Assembly (NCBI GenBank): GCA_018398585.1
Contig: JAGTTD010000008.1
Location: 23,459,172 to 23,523,171 of the forward strand
DNA length: 64,000 nt
Reading direction: 5' to 3'
Source: Simmondsia chinensis
Taxonomy: Eukaryota > Streptophyta > Magnoliopsida > Caryophyllales > Simmondsiaceae
Shown here: positions 55,689 to 64,000 of the stretch, piece after piece
Layout: each line of letters starts with the position of its first letter
Numbering within the stretch: position 1 is the stretch's first letter
Translations under genes and position numbers: made by a program
Notes under the pieces: model-generated
What the model was told of the DNA's origin: nothing
The model's input: the letters and a program-made list of their open reading frames with translations, nothing else
Database searches by the model: none

Positions 55689-57493
55689 GCACAACAAGAT
55701 GTTATGAAAGATGTTCTGAAGGAACTTCTATTAAAGCTTGGAGGCATTGTCCCAAGCTTACACAATCTTGGACCTAAAGTGCTACAAGGATTAGTTGAGT
55801 TACTTGGAGATGTTGCTAGTGCTCCTAATAGAAATGGTGCTTCTTCATTTGGTGCCACAAATTCTCAAGAAAAACAGGTACACTTCTTCAATTTTTTATC
55901 CCGCTTCTCCCCTTCGTATACGATATGAATTACGGTCATGTGGCTTGAGATTTTGTGATATTGCTGTTATTAATGCACTGTACTTTAGTTTTGGGGAATT
56001 GGGATTATAAAATGAGGAAATTGGTTTGGTATTTTGACATACTATAAAATCCATTTAGGTATCATTATTTAGGATAAACAAATGTGTGCTTCCATTAGAG
56101 ATTAGAGATAGCATGAGAAATGAGAGGCAATATGACTTATATTCACATCGTTATTGAATTTTTAAAGATTTTCCCGGTTTGTTGTTGGAATGTAGCTTGA
56201 GATATGTTGCAATGAAGTTATGTTTCTAGAAACCCATGAGTTTACCTTTGGTTAATTATCTCATAGGTATTGGTCTTGTTAAAGTGTCATATGCATAATG
56301 AGAATAAAGTGTCAAGTTATTTAGACTATCGTATTTCAAAAACAAACATCAATGTGATGTTTCATACTACTAGCAAAGTGAATTGATGAAAACCCATTTT
56401 GAAGTTGTTCAAAATATCTGTGAACCCCTTACAGGTATTTGAACTTAAGAATTGTGGGACTTTAGTTGCCTTTTAGAGTAGCTTGAATAGTTTTCATTTA
56501 CACGAAACTCGAAAGATTATGGGATCTGGGCTTGCTTTGTTCTTTGCATCTGTTGTTTATACAAGTTCGGTGAACACCTGTGTTAAAAGTAGTCTTGTGT
56601 TTCAGAGTCCTCAACAATTGGAGACTAACTTATTTGCAAAGTCCTTAAATATTTTAATCACTTTCCATTTTGGATATCCTGAAATGTTTAATTTGTTGAA
56701 GAGAATTTTCAAGTTCTTGTATTTTAAGGAATATGGATTCAAAAACGTTCACGTTTTTTTCACTGAACAATTTGTAGGAGAACTCGGAACTGGACCAAGT
56801 AGTACTTCTTTTTTTTTTCTACACTTAATTGGCATTAAAAGGATAATATTTTAGTTTTATTCTTTTGCCTGCTTATTTTTAACTGTGTGAAATCTGCTCA
56901 GTAATGCCATAATATTGCTTGATAAACCTCATTATATATCAGTGTGATGTTTAGTGGATAATTTTCTCGAAGGTTGCTGATCTTTTAGTTATCATGCATT
57001 TGAATGACATAAAACAAAGACATTAGTTTTAACAAACAATAGATTAGTGTGCTGTAATATGCTAATGGCTTTGTGTTGATAGTCTCATGCAAGATATGGT
57101 AATCTAAGCTGAAAATTGTATGGGTGTAAGAATTATGTGCCAAGCTAAGTGCTAAGAATTGTTTAACATGTCTTCCATTTTATTTTCGTAACTCTTCAAC
57201 TCTATATTTGAGATAAATCTCGGAGCATTTCTACACTAGTGAGACTGACTGTTGCATCTTGTTTTGCATCCACACTCTCAAATATCCTATCTCTACTGCG
57301 AAGAGTAAAGTAAGCTTTGTGAGTATTTCTTGGTTTCGGTTTGGCTTGAGGTTTTTGTTAACACCCCAATTGATCGGTCAATGCTATCCTATTGTCAATA
57401 TAAAGATGAAATGCATGCTTTACTAAATGTTGCTCAATTTTGTGCTCAAGATTTAATGTCTTTTTATGGCAGGCTAATGAAGATGATGTTTAA
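55689..57493 (+). CDS. Possible two-exon 3' end of an unrecognised host gene
   Basis: An open segment at 55689-55878 begins after CAG in frame, reads AQQDVMKDVLKELLLKLGGI, then PSLHNLGPKVLQGLVELLGD and ends NSQEKQ right before gtacac, a possible splice donor. At 57473, after tttttatggcag, the next segment reads ANEDDV and stops at 57491-57493. Both junctions are phase 0, so the joined reading is continuous across a 1.6-kb intron. The predicted piece is helical with an acidic end. I do not recognise the family. It could be chance. A copia LTR begins 58 bases after the stop. Confidence 0.28.
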
Positions 57494-57551
57494 AGAAAAA
57501 GAACAATGAAGAAGATGCTGAATAAGATGTTTCTATGATTGTTGTGTAGTG

Positions 57552-59736
57552 TGCTGGGAAAAATATGAATTTTGTTTGAAAATAAACTCTGATACCAACT
57601 ATTTGGTTCACAGTTCTCAACTATGGTCACAACAGTACGCACCTATTAGAGCACTTAGAGTAGGAGACTCTTTTCTCTACTTAAGCCCCCGGTCGGAGAG
57701 TCACACTTCATGACACCTCACGTGCGAGAGCTCTTGGGAATAGGTTTATCTCTTTAAACCCTTTGCCCTAATACCGGTTGTTGGGACGAATTTTAAAAAT
57801 TCTCCCTAATTTTATAATGTTTACCCAGCGGAAGGGTTTAGAATTCATAATTCTATACCTAGGGCAGATTTAAAATTCATAATTTTAAATCTACAGATCT
57901 AAATTGTTAATTTAGATCTACAAGCCTTTTACTCCAATACATTCATAACAAACATAAACTTAAACAGGCATAATAATGAATACTATAAATAAATAGAAAA
58001 GTAAAAACTTAAAGAAAAAGGAAAGAAGAACATACATGGAATTGATCTAATGATAAAGAATACCAAGAAAATCGAGACGCCACTATATTCTATGTAATGA
58101 CCTCAAACTGCCTAGAGAGTGGGCTCTGAAAAATATTAAACTAAGGAAAGAAAATTTTTAACGGAAATTTTTCTCTCCAATTGGGTCTCCGAAACAATTC
58201 CAGAAACCCAAAGTAATTTGTTTGAATTGAATGCCAAACCTTTGGAATAGATATCTCTATTTAGAGTAGTATACTGGAGCAAAAAAATATAAAGTTAACG
58301 ATATAGGATGCATAGAACAAAAAGACCAAACGCAGAGCTTAGCATTAAAAGGAAGCAAAACGCGGCGTTTTAGTACACAGTGGCCGCGTTTTTTACCTTG
58401 TCACCGCGTGCCACGTGCCATGTGGCGATTGGGGCGTGGACCCGTTGTCCCGTGCTGGTTGGTCCATCCGCTTATACACGGATTACCACCTGTGCTGTGA
58501 AATTTTGCATTTTTTTTTGCTTTGTTTCCCACATGTAAAAATTCGTCATATGAATTTTAATTTTTTAAAGTTATTTTAATTAATAATTTTTCAATTTTTA
58601 TTCATATCATGAATAATGTTTGGCAAAATTAAATTCAACCATCTTACAGATAAATAATTCATCTCATGAATTCTTTAATATATTTCTAATGGCAATAAAT
58701 ACAGAGGCTTGCACAGGGACCTCAGGGACAATTTAAATCTAGCTCCAAATGGGTTAAATTAATCATCTCATGAAATAATTTAATTACCATTTAATGAAAC
58801 TTAATTCCACTAAATAAAGCTCACTGCACTCCATACTTAAACCATTTATTCGATATCTCCCTGATAGACTGTATTGATGACAACAACCCCTCCACTAGAT
58901 GTCCATGACGAAGGATAAATATAACCACTACTATTATCCTTCTCACAGCTTCACCATTAGTTATCGACTCGCCCTTCACTGAATAATTCATTTATACTTG
59001 AACATATTCATAATATAAATTCCAAATGTCAAACACTTGGAATACTTTGGCCAAAGTTTTCGAACTATTCAAGTATTTGCGAATCAACTAAGGGGACATC
59101 TGTATCTCATAAGAGACTATAGATTCCCTATTGAATACCTGATCCTTGTCACACTTCACACCGCTACCCATTGTACGTGGGAATTCAGTCATGCGTTTTG
59201 ACCTTACTTATAGTACACCAAAGTAACAAATGCTCCATGCACAAGTCAAGAATACCCTCAGGATTTAGAGTCATCATTTAACCAGTACTAAGTGAATCAC
59301 TCATCTTTGATAGTAGTCTAGAAATAAGTAATTCACATGGTTCAACTCAGTGTGTCAATCTTCTTAAACACACTAACCTAACACTTTTGGATTCCATCCA
59401 CATGACTAAGACAAGTTATCTAAAGTGTCACGTTATAGTCTTAACATACAAGTGGTCCAAACTTGTCTTCGACTACGAGTCTTTCAAACAACAATCCGTA
59501 CCATTTGCTTTAAGTCTATCTGTGGCTTAGTCTCATAAACCGCTTAGAACAAACATGTAAATTGTAGTCTGAGGACTACACCCATCTCATGGATGTTTCC
59601 AAAAAGAAAAATCACATGCCTTATAAATTCTCGCTTACACATATTTAACTAGGAAATGACTGGGACTTCAATTTTATTTATTAATTAAAATAATATATCC
59701 AGAATAAATCTGAATTTTAGAATACTATTCCTAACA
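57552..59736 (-). repeat. 3' LTR of minus-strand copia (copy B)
   Basis: It matches solo LTR A. It starts TGCTGGGAAA at the left and ends ATTCCTAACA at the right, where a minus-strand polypurine tract adjoins. About 25-50 bases inside its left end the minus strand reads TTGGTATCAGAGTTTATTTT, an iMet primer-site-like word. Confidence 0.85.
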
Positions 59737-59752
59737 ATCTCCCACTTGTCCT
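59737..59752 (-). other. Polypurine tract, minus strand
   Basis: The minus strand reads ggacaagtgggagat directly before TGTTAGGAAT, a classic copia arrangement. Confidence 0.85.
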
Positions 59753-59814
59753 AAATCCTATTTATGACAAAGTCAATGCTCACTCCTTTTTAGTTTGAAT
59801 CAAAGGTCTACTGA

Positions 59815-59995
59815 GCCTAACCCTTAGTGAGCACAATTACTCAATTGTGAAGTCAGCAATACAATACTGCTTGACATTCCACTCACTAATGTCTCCCACT
59901 CCAACGGTGAACACATGCTTAGACGTCGAACTTCTGTCATATATATTTGACTGGAAGTCTTAAAACAATATATCCAACTGGAACCATCTCGTCAC
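59815..59995 (-). pseudogene. pol: Copia RNase H remnant
   Basis: The minus strand reads DFQSNIYDRSSTSKHVFTVG, then a damaged segment ending QYCIADFTIE. In copia RNase H this part normally reads D-x-D-D-x-K-S-T-S-G-Y-V-F and later Q-x-x-x-A-x-S-T-x-E-A-E. Parts of both words survive, with several replacements and stops after them. It lies between the polypurine tract and the RT remnant, as expected for this element. Confidence 0.75.
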
Positions 59996-60186
59996 TTTGA
60001 AATATCAATATATAACTTCTAGTCCTTTTTAAGTACTAGAGAAGACACTTCATTGCCACCTAGTGCTTTGGACTCGAGTTAGCCTGACACCTCCTTACAA
60101 TACTACAGCACAGCAAATATCTGGTCTCATACACAGCATGGCATACATGAGGCTTCCACTGCCAAAGCACATGAAATATTCCTCAA

Positions 60187-60733
60187 CTATTCCTCCTCTT
60201 GAGGTGTATTAGAACACTGCTCTAAAGAGAAAAAGGGACTCCATGCTTGAAAGATAAAAAAACCTTTCTTAAAGTCCTCCATGTAATACCTTGACAACAT
60301 TTTTTCAATATAAATGGCTAGAGAAAGACCCAACATCCTACTCTTACAGCATCGCAGAAGCTTAATCCTAAGAGTAGAGTTGGCTTCTCCTATGTCTTTC
60401 ATATTGAGCTATCATGACAACCAAGTCTTTACGGCTAATGAGACCCCCACATCATTCCTAATGAGTAGTATATCTTTGACAAACAATACCAAGAAAGTCA
60501 CTACTTTCTCTTAATGTTGTCAGTACACGCATGGTTCGAGCAACTGATTGCATAAAACTAGAAGACTTAATTGCTTCATTGTAGCTAAAAGGGCCAGATT
60601 CAATACCATGGTCTACCACTAAGGTTCCCGCTATGAACTTGTCAGGTGTCCTGACAATCCTCCCACCACACCTAAACTCTCGTGTACTTGGAACATTTTT
60701 GTTCCTATCAGTAGGTGCATCTAATGCATCCAC
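60187..60733 (-). pseudogene. pol: Copia RT remnant with core deletion
   Basis: The frame 60733-60458 covers the end of integrase and RT start (RRxxR-like CGGRIVRTPDKF, then GPFSYNEAIKSSSFMQSV). The next frame, 60402-60187, reads MKDIGEANSTLRIKLL, MLGLSLAIYIEKMLSRYYM and NTPQEEE, from the RT end and connection. Between them only DILLIRNDVG near 60440-60470 remains of the catalytic segment. Most of the palm is missing, so an internal deletion occurred. Confidence 0.8.
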
Positions 60734-61086
60734 TATATCTTAAGTTGTGTCTAGCTATTTAGAATCAGTGTCATTTTCCTTTAATACTATTTTGTTCTTT
60801 TTTTTTGTAGCTTACTTGCAAAATGGTTCTCTATGTATTTTGCATTGTATTTACAAAAGACCTTTCAATCAAAAAACTATAAAAAAAAAAACCGCCCATG
60901 TTTTTTTTATCTGCAACACCATTCTATTGCGGTGTAACCAGAGCAAAAAGCTGAGATCTTGTCTCATTTGTAGTTAGGAAAACCAAAAACTCACCTGAAA
61001 AATATCCACCACCTCGATCTGATCGAGTGACTTAACTTATTTACCTAATAGCTATTAAAATTTAACTATCTACTCTTTGAATTTCA

Positions 61087-61405
61087 CTAAAAAATGTCCG
61101 ACTTATGTCTCATCATGTAAACACATCCATGCCTTGAGTAATCATCACTAAATGTGATTAAGAATCCATAACCACCTCCTGCCTGAACATGCATTGGTCC
61201 ACATACATCTATGTGAGCCAGCTCAAGCAAATCACCAACCTTGTTGCCTTTACTCTTAAAGACAGACTCGGTCATCTTTCTTTTTATGTAGATTTGCATA
61301 CTGGTAATGACCTCAAGTCCAAAGCCTCTATCAGTCCATCTTTTACCAATCTTTGGATCCTGTTCGCATTGGTGTGACCTAAACGTTAGTGCGAGGTGTA
61401 GGCAT
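61087..61405 (-). pseudogene. pol: Copia integrase remnant
   Basis: On the minus strand DNAYTSH, a stop, then RLGHTNANRIQRLVKDGLIE begin the pre-integrase and zinc region near 61405-61330. The frame 61299-61087 continues KMTESVFKSKGNKVGDLLEL, AHIDVCGPMHVQAGGGYGFL and DDYSRHGCVYMMRHK, with the first core aspartate in HIDVCGP. The rest of the core is missing. The reading resumes the protein interrupted by the insertion at 61411-63126: SKRKHPKSD lies on its right side. Confidence 0.85.
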
Positions 61406-62527
61406 TATCATGTTTTGACTCGAGAATCCAAAATATACCTTGCCAAGAATGTACGAGAGCCATCATCAACCATACCAGCCATATTTGCAATGTTAAGCGG
61501 AGTTTCGAAACGAACCAAACTCTGTTCGCAGAGGTGTGAACCAACTCAGTTCGCAAAGGAACAATTTCGATTCGAACCACTTTACCAGATGTTTGCTTAA
61601 AGGAATTATACTCCTTCGCTTGCACAAACAACCACTGGCTAATAGCCCTTCAATCGTCACTGAGTACAAACACTAATATGCAGATTTTCGACACAGAGAA
61701 TTCGAACAAACCCTAACTTCGATGCTTTGTTGAATATTTCAGACTAAGAATCCGAAATAGGTTCAATTTATGTCTGTAGTGATGATTTAAACATGCGATT
61801 CACCACAACCTTCAAGAATGAGTCGGATTTCAACACTTTCGGTGCTCAATTCAATGTCAGATTTTTGCCTAAGCAAATCTCAACTTAATAACATATAATT
61901 CTTAAGAATCAATGCAGGTTCTGATGAATTCTCACCACTCTATGCTTATCAACACAATTTCATCACAATTCAACAGCAAAAGTAGATTCTGAACGAATTG
62001 TAACTTGAAGTTCAGAAACCATTACCTCAAGCTCAACAACTGAATTAACCTCAATTCAGCTTGTTTCTGATTCTTTGATGATGATCAAATTGTTGATCCA
62101 ATAGCTCACTTAAACAACTTCTCCAACTAATCAAGTGAATATTTGATCAAGAACAATTAAGCTCAGCACTCAACTTTAATAACTACTGCTTTGCTTCAGC
62201 ACCTAACTTTAGCGGTTAATGCTTGGTCGATTCCACTGAATTCAATCTGAATCAGCCTTGATGTTGAATGTAATCAACAAATACTGATCAATTATACTTT
62301 CCCCAATGTAATTCAATCAATTTTATCCCAACCGAAAGCAACTCCTAGGCCTTGCTGATCAGTAAGACAATACACAAAGCTCTTCACGATCAGAATTCAG
62401 AATTGAATTCTTGATAATATAAAACTGAACTAAATCAGCATCAAACTGTTTTTGTTCATTAATTGCAACACAATCAATCAGATTTTGTAATTTTTCTGAT
62501 TTAGAGCTTGATTCAGAAGCCAAATCA

Positions 62528-62541
62528 AGGCTCTGATACCA
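62528..62541 (-). other. iMet primer binding site in second unit
   Basis: The minus strand reads TTGGTATCAGAGCC, 2 bp from the LTR-like end at 62544. Confidence 0.85.
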
Positions 62542-62543
62542 AT

Positions 62544-63126
62544 TGTTAAGGTTTCAAAGATTGCTCTTGAACCTTAACCTTAGTTAGGATAGTGAGAGTA
62601 TGAGATGAGAAAAGAATTTAGAGTTTAGATGAGATAAGAAGGGAAAGGAGATGAGAAATAGAGAGTGATATCAAAGATATGAATTTCATTCATCAAAGTT
62701 GTTGTGGATTACAAGCTAGAGCCATCTACTTATACTACTTCCCCTTAGGATGGCTCAAGGCTAAAAATATCTAGAGATACAACGCATGTGGACCCATGGC
62801 CTAACCGACTTAACCGCCAACTAAATAACTAGCCGCCACCCTTGACTTACTCATCTCACAGCCTTGACCACCACAGCCTAACAAGCTCAAGACTTCACTT
62901 ATTACAAGACTCAACCAAAGCTTAAGCTACTAATTACATCAAGACTTATTCTAGTTACAATAACAACAAGCTAATACACTTTCCCACACCAAACTATCAT
63001 CATATAGCTGCAAGACAACCACCATAGTAGGATTCAGCAGATAACAGCAGCAGCATAGCAGCACCCAACAGTAAGACAGCAACTTGGACGCCAACAGCCT
63101 ATGCTTTGGATTCTCGGGTCATAACA
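62544..63126 (-). repeat. Single LTR of second unit
   Basis: 583 bases. On the minus strand it starts TGTTATGACCCG and ends aaaccttaaca. The start is similar to the LTR-like start at 41331, and pyrimidine-rich stretches before the end (62580-62660) also resemble 41760-41900. Confidence 0.8.
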
Positions 63127-63131
63127 TATCA

Positions 63132-63850
63132 CTTTTAGGGTGTTTTCTTTTAGAAGATTGAACAAGTGAACTTATGTTAGATTTATTTAAACAATTACCA
63201 AAGTTTTGAGAAGGAAATAACATGAATAAACAATTTATTCATCATATTAAAATTTTCATTATCAAAATCAATTGAATAACAATTATCCATTAACTGAAAT
63301 ACAACAATCAAATTCATGTACAACAAAGGTTTCAATAATCAATCATTTAAAACAAAACTCTATCACTAAAGTCTAAGCTAACATCTCCTACACTTAAGAC
63401 CATTATTATTGTATTGTCCATGACCATTAGGTACAACACCCATCGTGTAGCCTTTAGCCTAGCCTGAGCTCCTGTAACATATTGCAGATATGGTTAGTTG
63501 AACCTAAGTCCCCCCACCAGGACCCTAGTGGACTCTCAACTGCGTATGACTCAACTAAGTGAGATATCAACCTATCTCCACCAGATGGCTTAGCAGTCTT
63601 TGCAGGAAGAGCAGCTATGTACTTAGTGTAGTTTCTCCTCCAGTGGCCTAGTTTTCTTGCAAAATAAACACTTTTCTTTTGTTGACTTCCTTATGGACTT
63701 GGTTGCTGCAATAGCAAACTTGCCTTTTCCTTTCTTTCTAATGGGTCCCTTGTGAGTAATGACTAAGTCTAACTTAGCTTTCAAGGCAAAGTGACTTGGT
63801 CCAGTGAGTACATTATATATTCAAAATCAAGTGAAGTTCGCCAGCCGTAT
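63132..63850 (-). pseudogene. gag: Copia gag end and protease, minus strand
   Basis: The minus strand reads NVLTGPSHFALKAKLDLVIT near 63835-63770 and ATKSIRKSTKEKCLFCKK, the first half of a zinc knuckle. After a shift it continues ARKLGHWRRNYTKYIAALPA, completing the knuckle except that the last cysteine is tyrosine. The protease follows at about 63540-63470 as SWWGDLGSTNHICNMLQ, where D-L-G takes the place of the usual D-T/S-G. The reading then runs left to 63132, where the insertion starts. Together with the integrase, RT, RNase H and LTR to the left it forms one minus-strand element whose 5' end lies outside the window. Confidence 0.78.
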
Positions 63851-64000
63851 CCATATTTAAAATACTGTAAATGCAAACATTTGTGTAACTGTCTAACAAG
63901 AGTAACGTATAATGCAGTGATATATATTCTTTCAATTTAGCATACACAATAAGTCAGATATCCACCAAACTGTACTATCATGCATACAATGATGATCCAT
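63851..64000 (-). other. Window edge, upstream gag region unread
   Basis: No clear frame. It probably belongs to the minus-strand copia gag or to an insertion in it. Confidence 0.35.

Larger units (their letters stand above)
61411..63126 (-). mobile_element. Second unit with one LTR, primer site and inverted LTR start
   Basis: It is flanked by a perfect duplication tatca (61406-61410 and 63127-63131) and splits the pre-integrase region of the surrounding copia element. On the minus strand it starts TGTTATGACCCGAGAATCCA, has an LTR-like part of 583 bases ending cttaaca (62544), a primer site, and a leader of about 1.1 kb with no gene. Its far end (61411 on) reads TGTTTTGACTCGAGAATCCA on the plus strand, an inverted copy of its own start over about 27 bases. 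No second LTR exists. Confidence 0.82.

Overview
The window is repeat-dominated nuclear DNA from a flowering plant, probably a eudicot. It holds remnants of Ty3/gypsy elements (a chromovirus-like element, an Athila-like element, a Tat-like LTR family and a Tekay/Del-like 3' end) and of Ty1/copia elements (a SIRE-like one and several others), plus a Mutator-like MITE. Introns-like AT-rich DNA, plant-type primer binding sites and 5-bp or 9-bp target duplications all fit this. I found no tRNA, rRNA, CRISPR array or prokaryotic feature. The only possible host-gene trace is one pair of phase-compatible exons at 55641-57493. Essentially all reading frames with a recognisable product are transposon-derived and carry stops or frameshifts.

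Layout. 1-423: end of a Tat-like LTR. 991-6259: a degenerate but complete chromovirus-like gypsy element. 6854-14838: an Athila-like element with both LTRs and a perfect target duplication, but without most of pol. 14989-26354: a nest four levels deep. A copia solo LTR is split by a minus-strand copia element (15949-25439), which contains a truncated plus-strand SIRE-like element (19149-24268), which in turn contains a Tat-like LTR (about 20899-21854). 27511-28378: a Mutator-like MITE packed with imperfect palindromes. 29640-33015: a decayed copia pol. 33114-35574: the 3' end of a Tat-like element with an antisense plant-mobile-domain (PMD) frame. 35685-37933: a copia solo LTR inserted in or beside a minus-strand copia fragment (37934-39060). 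39430-47769: a chromovirus 3' end whose LTR is split by a nearly complete copia element (40735-47626). 49686-52538: a non-autonomous element that appears to have captured a polypyrimidine-tract-binding-like RRM. 53035-57493: a gag fragment and possible exons. 57552-64000: a minus-strand copia element split by a 1.7-kb unit at 61411-63126.

The most unusual observation concerns two units, 41331-42380 and 61411-63126. Each is flanked by a perfect 5-bp target duplication. Each has one LTR followed by an iMet-type primer binding site and a leader, and each ends in an inverted copy of the start of its own LTR instead of a second LTR. Two independent insertions with this layout suggest a distinct non-autonomous retroelement form, or a recurrent aberrant cDNA product that integrase can still insert. 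Coordinates of LTRs and target duplications were read by eye; no alignment or database search was run.
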